Shown here: positions 45,614 to 55,004 of the stretch, piece after piece
Layout of the letters: each line of letters begins with the position of its first letter
How positions within the stretch are numbered: the stretch's first letter is position 1
Assembly (NCBI GenBank): GCA_905612295.1
Contig: CAJQRN010000013.1
Span: 1-64,000 of the forward strand
From: an uncultured Candidatus Nitrosopumilus sp.
GTDB lineage: Archaea; Thermoproteota; Nitrososphaeria; Nitrososphaerales; Nitrosopumilaceae
Length of the DNA: 64,000 bases
Direction: 5' to 3'
Notes under the pieces: generated by a model
What the model was told of the DNA's origin: nothing
Databases searched by the model: none
What the model saw: only the letters and a program-made list of their open reading frames with translations
Made by a program: the position numbers and the translations under genes

Positions 45614-45943
45614 CTATTTTAATTGCTCTTGAAGAAAATCAACCATTTCTAAAAACCGATCTTTACTTTTTCTCAATAGCTCTTGTGGATATTCTTCAAT
45701 CCTAAAAACAAATTGTTGATGAAAACTTGGAACTAATATTCCTCCCGATGTGACCATTTGTTCAATTACATATCCTTTGGTAAGACTGCAGACAATTTCT
45801 TCATAAGACTCATCTTCTTCATCTAGAGTTTGTCTGTACAAAATAATTGGCCTATTTGTTTTGGCAACAATGTCTGATCCTTTTTTTAATAAATCTGTTA
45901 ATTGTTGAATTTGCCAGGCATCTAGACTAATCTGTTTTACCAT
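45614..45943 (-). CDS. Unknown protein (109 aa)
   Basis: 109 residues, strand-rich core with helical ends (WQIQQLTDLLKKGSDIV, ILVPSFHQQFVFRIEEYP, RFLEMVDFLQEQLK). Soluble. No family recognised. It lies 40 bases upstream of nothing obvious and may be monocistronic. Confidence 0.68.
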   Translation of the reverse strand: MVKQISLDAWQIQQLTDLLKKGSDIVAKTNRPIILYRQTLDEEDESYEEIVCSLTKGYVIEQMVTSGGILVPSFHQQFVFRIEEYPQELLRKSKDRFLEMVDFLQEQLK

Positions 45944-46054
45944 ACTTTGACTATGTAATTTTCTATTTAACCATAATAAAACAAATCTTCTTCACACCTT
46001 GTCATCAATAAAATTACTTAATTTTTAATTAAAATAAAGAAAATGATTTGGCAC

Positions 46055-46639
46055 TTATGCCATATCTAATGCTCTAGAATGCTTGCCTGTATGTGGTCTT
46101 TCTCCTGCATATTTTCTTCTCATGTGTCCTGATGGTCTTCCGTAGATTAACTCTAAGAACCAAGACTCATGTTCAATCTCTTCAGCAAGAATATCTTTTG
46201 CAATGTCGTATGTAACTGGATCTTTTCCAAATGTCATTTGACAAATTTTATTCCAATTAACAATTGCACCTTGTTCTGCTTTGAGGCATTTTTCTAGAAT
46301 TGCTTTATGATCTGTTGGGTTTGCTGGAAGTTGTAAGAATTCACAACCTGACATTTTAATAAATGCAGTTGCATCATTTGGGAGAATTCCTCCTAATTGA
46401 TAGATTCTTTCAAGACATGATTCAAAATGACTAAGATCTTCTAATCTTGCATCTTCAATAATTCCCTTGAGTCCTTCTCCTTCCATACCTGTACAATGTG
46501 CTCTGAGATTAGTAAAGTAATAGTATGCTGTAAATTCAACTGCAGCATTTTTGATTAATTCCTTTACTAACGCATCCACATCTAGGCCGTTTTGTTTTAA
46601 AACGTTAATTCCAACAACGTTTGGGTTTGAATCAGACAT
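46055..46639 (-). CDS. Ferritin-like/Dps-type iron protein
   Basis: 194 residues forming a four-helix bundle of the ferritin-like family. Metal-binding acid/His residues occur in AVEFTAYYYF, EDARLEDLSHFESCLERI, KAEQGAIVNWN and EEIEHESWFLELI, the two ExxH-type sites expected for a diiron centre. Size and pattern fit Dps-like archaeal proteins that oxidise Fe(II) with peroxide and protect DNA. ATG start. Confidence 0.85.
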   Translation of the reverse strand: MSDSNPNVVGINVLKQNGLDVDALVKELIKNAAVEFTAYYYFTNLRAHCTGMEGEGLKGIIEDARLEDLSHFESCLERIYQLGGILPNDATAFIKMSGCEFLQLPANPTDHKAILEKCLKAEQGAIVNWNKICQMTFGKDPVTYDIAKDILAEEIEHESWFLELIYGRPSGHMRRKYAGERPHTGKHSRALDMA

Positions 46640-46716
46640 TTCTTTATGTAGTAAATGATTCTAATAAAAATATTACATTAAATTTTATCCATTTTAATAA
46701 ATTATTGAAAGGATGT

Positions 46717-46827
46717 ATGTCTTTTTTTGATGGTTTTCTAAATAAATTTAAAGAAAAATTAGGGGAGAACCTAAATGACAGAAAAACATTATTGATTAAT
46801 GAAAAACCCGTGGATATCTGGCTTTGA
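46717..46827 (+). CDS. Tiny amphipathic protein (36 aa)
   Basis: 36 residues from the ATG at 46717: MSFFDGFLNKFKEKLGENLN forms an amphipathic helix. The frame runs further upstream to an ATG at 46621 but that part overlaps the Dps-like gene and lacks coding character. No family recognised. Confidence 0.48.
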   Translation: MSFFDGFLNKFKEKLGENLNDRKTLLINEKPVDIWL

Positions 46828-46849
46828 AAGAAAGGTATTTTGTTTGATC

Positions 46850-46933
46850 ATGGATTTGCCAGAATCTAATTCAAGCAAAAAGATAGAATCTAAAGTGCAA
46901 TGTAATCTGCCTGAAGATTACTACGCATTTTAG
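46850..46933 (+). CDS. Doubtful microprotein ORF (27 aa)
   Basis: 27 codons from ATG 46850 (MDLPESNSSKK...). It lies 23 bases after the previous tiny ORF and could be cotranscribed with it. Support is weak: only an open frame. Confidence 0.25.
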   Translation: MDLPESNSSKKIESKVQCNLPEDYYAF

Positions 46934-46942
46934 ATTTAGAAC

Positions 46943-47209
46943 TTAATTGTTAGTTTTATCCTCATTGAATCCACACATACATTCAGGATCATGAGGTTTA
47001 CCTTCTTTCTTATCCTCTAAGGCAAAGACGTTATGTTGAAGTTCAACCCAAGTATCATCTAGGGATTCAATTTCTTTTCTTAATTTAGGATCATCCCATT
47101 CCTTGTCGTTAATCAATTCCTCTAATTTCTCATGAAGGCTATGCTCATTTTCAAATAGTTTCTCATAGATGTCTTCAATCTGTTTGTCTATTTGCTTCAA
47201 ATCAACCAT
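46943..47209 (-). CDS. Coiled-coil protein with CxC end, unknown (88 aa)
   Basis: 88 residues. A long acidic coiled coil (IDKQIEDIYEKLFENEHSLHE) ends with DPECMCGFNED, a C-x-C motif. ATG start. No family recognised. Confidence 0.66.
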   Translation of the reverse strand: MVDLKQIDKQIEDIYEKLFENEHSLHEKLEELINDKEWDDPKLRKEIESLDDTWVELQHNVFALEDKKEGKPHDPECMCGFNEDKTNN

Positions 47210-47340
47210 TTCAATTACTGTAATTATTTTTGAATCTATAAACCCACTTCATCTTGCAATAGTTTTAGTTATTCATAATTTTTTTAGCAGTTGTAAAATC
47301 TTTTTAAAACATTATTTTAAGAAATTATTTTTATAATATA

Positions 47341-47348
47341 CTTTAAAT
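47341..47348 (+). promoter_or_regulatory. TATA-like box
   Basis: CTTTAAAT lies 23-30 bases before the ATG at 47371 of the small Cys-rich gene. Confidence 0.45.
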
Positions 47349-47370
47349 TTAATTCCAATAGTTAACATCT

Positions 47371-47562
47371 ATGAAAGTCAAAATGTGTAACCATATTGAT
47401 GTCTCTGGGATCAGAATAGAATCATCTCAATCTGTTTTTGCACTTTGTACTGTTGATGAGAACCAATTTGTTACTTATTCCTGTAAGAAATGCTTCAATG
47501 AAATTAAAGAATTAGAACATGAAATTATTTCAAAAGAAGAATTTGAAAAATATCTAAATTAG
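47371..47562 (+). CDS. Small Cys-containing protein, unknown (63 aa)
   Basis: 63 residues from ATG. CNH at 6-8, a mid Cys (FALCTVDE) and CKKC further on suggest one zinc site; a helical acidic end follows. The TATA-like box at 47341 supports the start. No family recognised. Confidence 0.64.
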   Translation: MKVKMCNHIDVSGIRIESSQSVFALCTVDENQFVTYSCKKCFNEIKELEHEIISKEEFEKYLN

Positions 47563-47679
47563 TCAATTTTCGTGCATCCAGATATTGGACCTACTCATAC
47601 AAACACTCTCAATTTATTGACTCTCATAAAAATAAAATAACAAGACATTGACTTCCTGATATGGGCCAAATATTAAATT

Positions 47680-50600
47680 TTATTCTACTGATATTTTGAT
47701 TTTTTGACCATCAATATCATCTTCTTTGTACTCTTTACACGATTTTTCAAAATTTACTTTTTTCACTCTCACTAGAAATGCTAATTCTTCGTCTCTACCT
47801 TTAATCATCTCTAATGATTCGTCATCTAATTCTAAAATTGATGCTACTTCTAACACATCTGTTGGATTGTACCCTCTTTCTTTTCTCAAAGTTTGTAATC
47901 TTCTTGCAACATCTTTTACCAATCCTTTTGCCATCATTTCTTTATTTCTCAATGTTGAAATGAATACTATGAAATCGTCTCTTTTTGCTACTGCAAAATT
48001 ATCATCTGCATCAAAATTTACTATGAAATCTTCTTTATCTAATGAAATTTTTTGATCATCAATGTTAAAATCATATTTTCCATCTTTTTGTAATATTGGA
48101 ATAATTTCATCAGGATTTGTTTCTAAAAATGTACTTACTAGTTTTCCCATGTGTTGTTTTGCTTTTGGACCTATCTTTTTTCTTTCTAATTCTAAAGTTG
48201 CTTTTACTGGTAACCCTAATTCTTTTAATTCCAATAGTTGTTCTAAACCGCTATCTTTTTCTGTTTCAATGATATTGAATTTTTCAACATTAAGTTGTGA
48301 TTTCAGTAAATCTGATAATGATTCTAGTTTTAATTTCTGATTTTTCTTTACACAAATCTGTGCTTCATTTAATGGCCATCGTCTTTTTAATTTCCCTTTC
48401 ATTCTTGCTGCTGATGAAACTGATACTACATCTTTCATAATGTCAAATGATTCTTCAATTTCTTCATTTACCAACGATTCTTGGTATTGAGGCCATTTAT
48501 CTAATAGAATACTTTGTTTTCCTTCAAATACTGTTTGGTACAGATGTTCACTGGTATATGGGCAAAATGGGTGAATTAGAATATCTAGTGTTTTGAGTAC
48601 TTCACTTAACACTGCATAAATTGCAAGGCGTCTATTTTTTTTCTCTTCAGATTCATCCCATAACTCTCCTCTAGTAATTGGAATGTATATCTGACTAAGA
48701 TTACTAATTATGAAATCATCTATTGCTTTTGCTCCCTCATGGAATTTACATGTCTCATTTTTTTCTGTCATTTTTTGAATTAATTTTTGAAGTTTTGATA
48801 ATAACCAAATATCTGGTGATGTTAGGGAATTGTTATTTTTAGCCCATTCTACTGTGTTTGTTTTATCAAAATTATCATATTGACTATTTTGTTTAAAGTA
48901 CAGATGCAGATTGAACAATGTGTTGATTACTTGATATGGTCTTGACATTAATTCATCCGTACTGAAACTAAGTGGTTCAATCGGACTTGCTTTCCACATG
49001 AAATAGAATCGTATCAAATCGACTGGATATTTCTTTAGTAGTTCTGCACCTTCCAAAACATTACCTTTGCTTTTACTCATCTTTCCTCCTTTTTCATCCA
49101 GTACGTGCCCTTGAAACAAAAATGACTTGTATGGTGGAGTGGCACTATTGTTTAGAATTACATTTTCAATTAGTAATGTGTATGCCCAGCCTCTTGTTTG
49201 ATCAATACCCTCAGTAAAAAATGGCGCTGGGATTTCTTTTTCATATTCTTCATTTGTTAGTGATGCGTATGGTGCAGCCCCACTATTATGCCATGTATCT
49301 AAAACATACTCTTCTCTTTTTGTTTTGACACTATTACATTTTTTACATTTTACTGTTATGTTATCAATCCATGGTCTATGTAATTCAAAGTCTGGTCCAT
49401 CTGGTAATTTATCTGCAGAATCTACAATCTCTTTTCTTGTAAAAAACCAATTTTTTTCACCACAATCTTCACAATTCCATACTGGTAATGGGCAACCCCA
49501 AATCCTTTCTCGTGAAATACACCATGGATGTTTTTCTTTAATAATTCCTAAAAATCTATTTTTTGGTTGTTCAAAAAAGTATTCTACACTTTCTGCAGCC
49601 TCTATTGCTTTGTTACCTAATCTATCTAATTTGTAAAACCAGCCCCTTCTTGCCAGCCATACAATTGGATGATGTGATCTCCAACAAAGTGGATACTTGT
49701 GTTTTATTTTTCCAATTTTTACTAATGCTTCACATTCTTTTAGATCTTCTACAATCACTCTATCTGCATCTCTAACAAACATACCCTCATATTTTCCTGC
49801 CTGATTGGTGAATTTCACTTCGTCATTTATTGGACTAAAAATTTTTACTTTTCTTTTATTTGCAATTTTGATATCTTCTTCTCCGTTTGCTGGTGATAAG
49901 TGCACTAATCCACTACCTGTACTTGCATCAACAAATGATTCTGACACTGCAACGTGGTAGTTATCTAATTTTGAATATTCCTTTAATTCTGGAATTACAT
50001 CTAGCAATGGATGGATGTATTTTTTTCCTTCAAATTCAGAACCTTTGAGTGTTTTTTGAATTTCATATTTCTCAATTTTTACTTCTAGCATGAACTCTTC
50101 TAATCTTGTTTTTCCTATCACCCATGTTTCATTTTCTACTTTGACATATGCATAATCTTCTTTTGGATTTAATCCCACCATTGCATCTGTAACAAGTGTA
50201 AATGGCATTGTAGTCCATACAACTAAAAATGCATCTTCGTTCACTAACTTTACTTTGTAGTATAGTGATGGATCCTTAACTTCTTCATATCCTTGATTAA
50301 CTTCTGCATGACTTAGTGATGTTTGACAGCTTGGACAATATGCGATAACTGTAAAGTCTTCTTCTAGAATTTTATTTTCATATGCTTTTTTGAGTACTTG
50401 CCATTCTCTTTCTATAAATTCATCTTTAAACGTCCAGTATGCTTTTTTATGATTAAAAGACATTCCAAGTAAATCATCTACTTCAACCCATGTTTTGTTA
50501 AATTTCTCTACAACTTTTTTGCATTCTGAAACAATTCTTTCTACTCCAAATTCTTTGATGGCTTCTGTTTTTCCACCTGAAACTCCTAATTCCTTTTCAA

Positions 50601-50877
50601 CTTGTAATTCTACTGGTAGTCCTTGAGTGTCCCATCCACCATTAAATTCAATTTTTTTACCTTGTAATGTGTTAAATCTATACCATAAATCCTTCATTAC
50701 TCTGCCTCTAAGATGACCTGCATGTGGAATACCATTCATTGTTGGAGGTCCTTCAATGAATCTAATTTTTTCAGGCTTATCTGATGCAAAAATTAGTTTT
50801 TCAATATCTATGGATTTGATATATTCTTTAATTTCTGATTCTATTGCTTTTGCATTAAATTTTGAATTTAACTCCAT
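47680..50877 (-). CDS. ileS: Isoleucyl-tRNA synthetase
   Basis: Class I synthetase that charges tRNA-Ile. 1065 residues, the normal archaeal/eukaryotic-type length. HIGH-like motif PHAGHLRG, the CP1 editing domain with FVVWTTMPFTL-type threonine-rich motif, KMSKSKGNV, and Cys pairs in CPSC and CKKC that bind zinc. ATG start. Monocistronic; purD is divergent. Confidence 0.97.
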   Translation of the reverse strand: MELNSKFNAKAIESEIKEYIKSIDIEKLIFASDKPEKIRFIEGPPTMNGIPHAGHLRGRVMKDLWYRFNTLQGKKIEFNGGWDTQGLPVELQVEKELGVSGGKTEAIKEFGVERIVSECKKVVEKFNKTWVEVDDLLGMSFNHKKAYWTFKDEFIEREWQVLKKAYENKILEEDFTVIAYCPSCQTSLSHAEVNQGYEEVKDPSLYYKVKLVNEDAFLVVWTTMPFTLVTDAMVGLNPKEDYAYVKVENETWVIGKTRLEEFMLEVKIEKYEIQKTLKGSEFEGKKYIHPLLDVIPELKEYSKLDNYHVAVSESFVDASTGSGLVHLSPANGEEDIKIANKRKVKIFSPINDEVKFTNQAGKYEGMFVRDADRVIVEDLKECEALVKIGKIKHKYPLCWRSHHPIVWLARRGWFYKLDRLGNKAIEAAESVEYFFEQPKNRFLGIIKEKHPWCISRERIWGCPLPVWNCEDCGEKNWFFTRKEIVDSADKLPDGPDFELHRPWIDNITVKCKKCNSVKTKREEYVLDTWHNSGAAPYASLTNEEYEKEIPAPFFTEGIDQTRGWAYTLLIENVILNNSATPPYKSFLFQGHVLDEKGGKMSKSKGNVLEGAELLKKYPVDLIRFYFMWKASPIEPLSFSTDELMSRPYQVINTLFNLHLYFKQNSQYDNFDKTNTVEWAKNNNSLTSPDIWLLSKLQKLIQKMTEKNETCKFHEGAKAIDDFIISNLSQIYIPITRGELWDESEEKKNRRLAIYAVLSEVLKTLDILIHPFCPYTSEHLYQTVFEGKQSILLDKWPQYQESLVNEEIEESFDIMKDVVSVSSAARMKGKLKRRWPLNEAQICVKKNQKLKLESLSDLLKSQLNVEKFNIIETEKDSGLEQLLELKELGLPVKATLELERKKIGPKAKQHMGKLVSTFLETNPDEIIPILQKDGKYDFNIDDQKISLDKEDFIVNFDADDNFAVAKRDDFIVFISTLRNKEMMAKGLVKDVARRLQTLRKERGYNPTDVLEVASILELDDESLEMIKGRDEELAFLVRVKKVNFEKSCKEYKEDDIDGQKIKISVE

Positions 50878-50935
50878 CTGGATTTTGATGTGTGTGTGGC
50901 ATTATAAACATAAACAGATTTTTTGAGAATTGGAA

Positions 50936-50943
50936 TATATAAT
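50936..50943 (+). promoter_or_regulatory. TATA box of purD
   Basis: TATATAAT lies 21-28 bases before the TTG at 50964 and supports that TTG as the start of a leaderless transcript. Confidence 0.5.
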
Positions 50944-50963
50944 TGAGTAACTGATATTTTTTA

Positions 50964-52232
50964 TTGGTAAATATTCTTGTAATTGGATCTGGTGGACGGG
51001 AGCATGCATTATCATGGAAATTATCTCAAAGCAGTAAGGTTGAAACTGTTTTCACTGCTCCTGGTAATGGTGGTACTGAAAACAATGTTCCTATTGACGT
51101 TAATGATTTAGATGGATTAGCTGAATTTGCACAAAAAAATAATTGCTTTACTGTAGTTGGACCTGAAGATCCACTGGCTGCTGGAATTGTTGATAAATTT
51201 AATAAATTAAATCTCAGAGTCTTTGGACCTTCACAAGCAGCTGCACAACTTGAATCCAGTAAAATCTGGGCAAAAAATTTTATGAAGAGAAATAATATTC
51301 CTACTGCAAGATTTGAAATATTTGATGATCCTCAAAAAGCAGAAGATCATGTAAACTCAATTGATTACAATGTTGTAGTAAAAGCTGATGGATTAGCTGC
51401 TGGAAAAGGAGTGATTGTTTGCAACAATAAAGATGAGGCTATTTCTGCTATACAAACAATTTTGGTAAAAAAAACATTTGGTAATGCTGGAAATAAAATT
51501 ATTATCGAAGAGAGAATTGACGGTATTGAGGCTTCTTACATTGCAATATCTGATGGAAATGTGGCAATTCCAATGGCATCTAGTCAAGACCACAAGAGAA
51601 TTTTTGATAATGATAAAGGCGGCAATACTGGTGGAATGGGTGCATACTCTCCAACTCCTGTTATTACTGACATATTGGCAAAAAAAATCCAAGAGGAAGT
51701 AATTGAAAAAACCATCCATGCCATGAAACGTGAAGGAATTTCCTTTAAGGGATTTTTGTATGCTGGAATTATGCTTAAAGATGGTGTGCCATATGTTTTA
51801 GAATATAATGTTCGCATGGGTGATCCTGAATGTCAACCAATTACGATGAGAATGAATTTTGATTTGTATGATTATTTTGTTGCAAGTGTTGATGGCACAT
51901 TATCTTCTATGCCTTTACTTTCTTGGAAAGATCAATTTGCTGTATGTGTTGTTTTAGCAGCTAGTGGATATCCTGATACATATCCTACCAATGATGAGAT
52001 TACTGGATTTGATTCTATTTCCAATAACACTCATGTTTTTCATGCTGGAACCACGAAATCTGATGGAAGAATTTTTTCTAATGGCGGACGTGTTTTGGGA
52101 GTTACTTCTTTGGGTGATTCTTTGAATTCTGCAATAAACAATGCTTATTCTGCAACTGAACAAATTATTTGGTCTAACAAATACTGTAGAACTGATATTG
52201 GCAAAAAAGGCCTATCTTATTTTTTAGACTGA
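50964..52232 (+). CDS. purD: Phosphoribosylamine-glycine ligase
   Basis: Second step of purine synthesis. 422 residues, ATP-grasp: N-terminal VIGSGGREHALSWKL, VVKADGLAAGKGVIV, QDHKRIFDNDKGGNTGGMGA and YNVRMGDPECQ. TTG start at 50964, supported by the TATA box upstream. It converges on the folate cyclo-ligase gene with a 16-base overlap. Confidence 0.96.
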   Translation: MVNILVIGSGGREHALSWKLSQSSKVETVFTAPGNGGTENNVPIDVNDLDGLAEFAQKNNCFTVVGPEDPLAAGIVDKFNKLNLRVFGPSQAAAQLESSKIWAKNFMKRNNIPTARFEIFDDPQKAEDHVNSIDYNVVVKADGLAAGKGVIVCNNKDEAISAIQTILVKKTFGNAGNKIIIEERIDGIEASYIAISDGNVAIPMASSQDHKRIFDNDKGGNTGGMGAYSPTPVITDILAKKIQEEVIEKTIHAMKREGISFKGFLYAGIMLKDGVPYVLEYNVRMGDPECQPITMRMNFDLYDYFVASVDGTLSSMPLLSWKDQFAVCVVLAASGYPDTYPTNDEITGFDSISNNTHVFHAGTTKSDGRIFSNGGRVLGVTSLGDSLNSAINNAYSATEQIIWSNKYCRTDIGKKGLSYFLD

Positions 52233-52780
52233 AACATTCTATCTTCAGTTATGATCCAGTCTATGCTTATATCGTGTTCTGATTTTGGAATATTTTTTAT
52301 AATTTGTTTTTCTAATGTTAGTGAAATTGTCAATGCATCTTTTTTTTCTAAAAATTTATCATAAAATCCATGACCATATCCTAGCCTAACTCCTGAAGGT
52401 GATATTCCTACAGTTGGAACCACTATGATGTCTAAATAATTATCTACTTCACAGTCTTCTTTAGGCTCCATGATGTCAAAATTGCCCCTTTCTAGGCTCG
52501 CAAAATCTTTAATTTTTCTAAACTCCATATTTTTACCTATAACTTTAGGCAAAAATACTTCTTTGCCTTTACTGATTAATTCTTGAATTATATCTTGAGT
52601 TAGAATTTCACTTCCTGTTGGATAGTACAGTCCTATTTTTTCGGCATCTTTGAATGCATACACTTTGTTTATTCTTTTTTGTATTTTTTTACTTGCAATT
52701 TTTAATAAATCAAAAGATGTGTTGTCTCTTCTTTCTAGAAGAAGTTCTCTTAATGCATTTTTTTTACTATTATCTTCCAA
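52217..52780 (-). CDS. 5-formyltetrahydrofolate cyclo-ligase family protein
   Basis: Converts 5-formyl-THF to 5,10-methenyl-THF with ATP, keeping the one-carbon pool usable. 187 residues with GLYYPTGSEI, VPTVGISPSGVRLGYGHGFYDKFL. TTG start overlapping the end of folD by 11 bases; the two form an operon of one-carbon metabolism. Confidence 0.88.
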   Translation of the reverse strand: MEDNSKKNALRELLLERRDNTSFDLLKIASKKIQKRINKVYAFKDAEKIGLYYPTGSEILTQDIIQELISKGKEVFLPKVIGKNMEFRKIKDFASLERGNFDIMEPKEDCEVDNYLDIIVVPTVGISPSGVRLGYGHGFYDKFLEKKDALTISLTLEKQIIKNIPKSEHDISIDWIITEDRMFQSKK

Positions 52781-53633
52781 TTTGAATTCCTAGTGATGTT
52801 GCAGTAATTGTATTTTTTAATAACATTGCAACTGTCATTGGCCCTACTCCTCCTGGAACCGGGGTAACAAATGATGCTTTTTCAATAATTTTTTCGTAAT
52901 CACAATCTCCTACCAATTTATCTTCAAATCTTGATATTGCAACATCAATTACAATTGATCCTTCTTTAATCATCTCTGGAGTTAGAATGAATTTTGTTCT
53001 ATCTCCTACTGCAGTTATGATGATATCTGCTGATTGACAAAATTTTTCAATATCTTTTGTTCTAGAATGACATGTTATCACAGTTGCATTTTTTTCTAAT
53101 AATAGGTGATAGAGTGGTTTGCCTACAAGGTTACTTCTATTGATAAGTACGATGTTTTTACCTTCCAAGTTTATGTTATGATAATCAAACATTTCCATAA
53201 CTCCTGATGGTGTACATGCAACAAGAACTGCTTTTTTCACTGACAGTAATCCTGCATTATGTGGGGTGAGTCCATCTACATCCTTTATTGGTGATATTCG
53301 TGATGTAACTGCAAATTCATTCAAATGTTTTGGTAATGGTAATTGAACTAAAATTCCATGTACTGATACATCTGCATTTAATTCATCTATGATATTGTTA
53401 AGTTCCTGTTGAGTTACACTCTCATCTAGTTTGTGATCTTTAGTAATAATGCCTACTTCTTCACATGCTTTGTGTTTATTTTTCACATATGTTGCAGAAG
53501 CTGAATTATTTCCAATTAATACTGTGGCTAGGCATGGATTAATTCCTTCTTTTTTCAACTCAGATGCTGCTTTTTTTACTCTATCTTTGACTGTTTGAGC
53601 AATTATTTTTCCATCAATTTTAATTCCAGTCAT
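52770..53633 (-). CDS. folD: Methylenetetrahydrofolate dehydrogenase/cyclohydrolase
   Basis: Bifunctional enzyme that interconverts methylene-, methenyl- and formyl-THF. 287 residues: YVKNKHKACEEVGI (with catalytic Lys), VQLPLPKHLN, KDVDGLTPHNAGLL, NRSNLVGKPL and PVPGGVGPMTVAMLL. Complete. ATG start. Transcribed with the cyclo-ligase gene; supplies formyl-THF to PurN nearby. Confidence 0.96.
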   Translation of the reverse strand: MTGIKIDGKIIAQTVKDRVKKAASELKKEGINPCLATVLIGNNSASATYVKNKHKACEEVGIITKDHKLDESVTQQELNNIIDELNADVSVHGILVQLPLPKHLNEFAVTSRISPIKDVDGLTPHNAGLLSVKKAVLVACTPSGVMEMFDYHNINLEGKNIVLINRSNLVGKPLYHLLLEKNATVITCHSRTKDIEKFCQSADIIITAVGDRTKFILTPEMIKEGSIVIDVAISRFEDKLVGDCDYEKIIEKASFVTPVPGGVGPMTVAMLLKNTITATSLGIQIGR

Positions 53634-53725
53634 GATAATTTGACAATTTATTGATATTTAATTCTTGGATATTATTGTCAAGAATTTGAGAAAGTAAATT
53701 AAATGGGTTGTTTCTTATTTTTTGT

Positions 53726-54010
53726 ATGTTTGTAATGATGGCCGATATACAACTCAAAGAGGGTACGGAAGATGATTTCAAAACTTTGTTTTCCCAGTCA
53801 AATAAAATTTTATCCTCTTTTCCTGGATTTGTATCTAGACGATTTCTAAAATCTATTGATGGAACTTATCGAATAATCGTTGAACATGAAACTAAAGAAA
53901 CTTTTATGACTATGATTCAAAGTCCAGAACATCAGGAATTTCATCCAAAATTACATTCTTTAATGAGTGTAGAACCTGTGAAAAAATTATTTACTGTATC
54001 TGCTGAATAA
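53726..54010 (+). CDS. ABM-domain (dimeric alpha-beta barrel) protein
   Basis: About 94 residues from ATG 53726 (frame open from a TTG at 53708). It fits the antibiotic-biosynthesis-monooxygenase-like fold: first strand VMMADIQLKEG, helix EDDFKTLFSQSNKIL, then FVSRRFLKSIDGTYRIIVEHE. Such proteins are small heme-degrading, quinol-oxidising or binding proteins; no exact role here. The cupin gene follows with a 1-base gap. Confidence 0.75.
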   Translation: MFVMMADIQLKEGTEDDFKTLFSQSNKILSSFPGFVSRRFLKSIDGTYRIIVEHETKETFMTMIQSPEHQEFHPKLHSLMSVEPVKKLFTVSAE

Positions 54011-54011
54011 A

Positions 54012-54332
54012 TTGAAACTTGAATTTAATTTAAAAGATAATTTAGAAAAAACTCAAAAAAGCAATTCCTATTTTCATACTTTCATCAATAAGGATAGTCT
54101 TGCTGCAGGTGTTTTAATATTGAAACCTGGAGAAGAGGATACACAAGAACCTCATGAAAATGATGAAGTGTATTTTGTACTTTCTGGAAACGGGTGCCTT
54201 AAAATTAAAAATAAAAATTACACAGTTTCAAAAGATAAGTTATTTTTTGTTGCAAAAGGAACAAGTCATTTTTTTCATAGTAATACGGAGGATCTCAAAG
54301 TTTTATATTTTTTTGGTGGTTCTGATTCCTAA
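54012..54332 (+). CDS. Cupin-fold protein
   Basis: 106 residues, single cupin domain: LKPGEEDTQEPHENDEVYFVLSG with the His/Glu metal motif, and FFVAKGTSHFFH with the second His. Probable metal-binding enzyme or sensor. TTG start one base after the ABM gene; likely an operon. The stop overlaps the convergent purN stop by 4 bases. Confidence 0.82.
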   Translation: MKLEFNLKDNLEKTQKSNSYFHTFINKDSLAAGVLILKPGEEDTQEPHENDEVYFVLSGNGCLKIKNKNYTVSKDKLFFVAKGTSHFFHSNTEDLKVLYFFGGSDS

Positions 54333-54946
54333 GAAATATGTGTTTTTCTTCCTGAAACTTTAATTTTTTTTCTAGCAAATAGATTAACTGCTTCTGGATA
54401 AATTCTGTGTTCTTCTTTTAAGATTTTCTTTGATAGTGATTTTTCTGTATCGTTTTCTTTGATTTGTACAACTGCCTGAATTATGACTGGACCTGTATCC
54501 ATACCTGAATCTACAAAATGTACTGTGCATCCTGAATATTTTGCTCCATAATCTAATGCTTGTTTTTGTGAGTCTAACCCTGGAAATGATGGTAGTAATG
54601 CTGGATGCATGTTTATTATTCTATTTTTATATTTTTTTACAAATTCTGGACTAATGATTCTCATAAATCCTGCAAGACATACAAGTCCGTTTTTTGGTGT
54701 GACGCCATATTTTACAAGTGTACTGATAATTTTTTCATCATATTCAGTTCTATTACCTTTAAAATTTTTACTTTCAATTACTTCGATGCTGATTCCTAGC
54801 TTTTTTGCTATTATCAGGCCTTTGGCATCTGATTTATTTGAAATAACAACTGCTGGATTTATCGGAATTTTTTTCTTTTTAATTGATTTTAGGATGGACT
54901 CCATATTACTTCCACGTCCTGAGATTAAAATTCCGAGATTTAGCAA
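54329..54946 (-). CDS. purN: Phosphoribosylglycinamide formyltransferase
   Basis: Third step of purine synthesis, using 10-formyl-THF. 205 residues: ILISGRGSNMESIL (phosphate binding), AGFMRIISPEFV, catalytic NMHPALLPSFPG and Asp in DSGMDTGPVI. TTG start. Near purD and folD. Confidence 0.95.
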   Translation of the reverse strand: MLNLGILISGRGSNMESILKSIKKKKIPINPAVVISNKSDAKGLIIAKKLGISIEVIESKNFKGNRTEYDEKIISTLVKYGVTPKNGLVCLAGFMRIISPEFVKKYKNRIINMHPALLPSFPGLDSQKQALDYGAKYSGCTVHFVDSGMDTGPVIIQAVVQIKENDTEKSLSKKILKEEHRIYPEAVNLFARKKIKVSGRKTHIS

Positions 54947-54973
54947 CTAGTCAATACTAAATCAAACCTGCAA

Positions 54974-54981
54974 TTTATATC
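54974..54981 (+). promoter_or_regulatory. TATA box of the MBL gene
   Basis: TTTATATC lies 24-31 bases before the TTG at 55005, consistent with that start. Confidence 0.5.
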
Positions 54982-55004
54982 AAATCTATTATTTTTTATT
55001 TTTA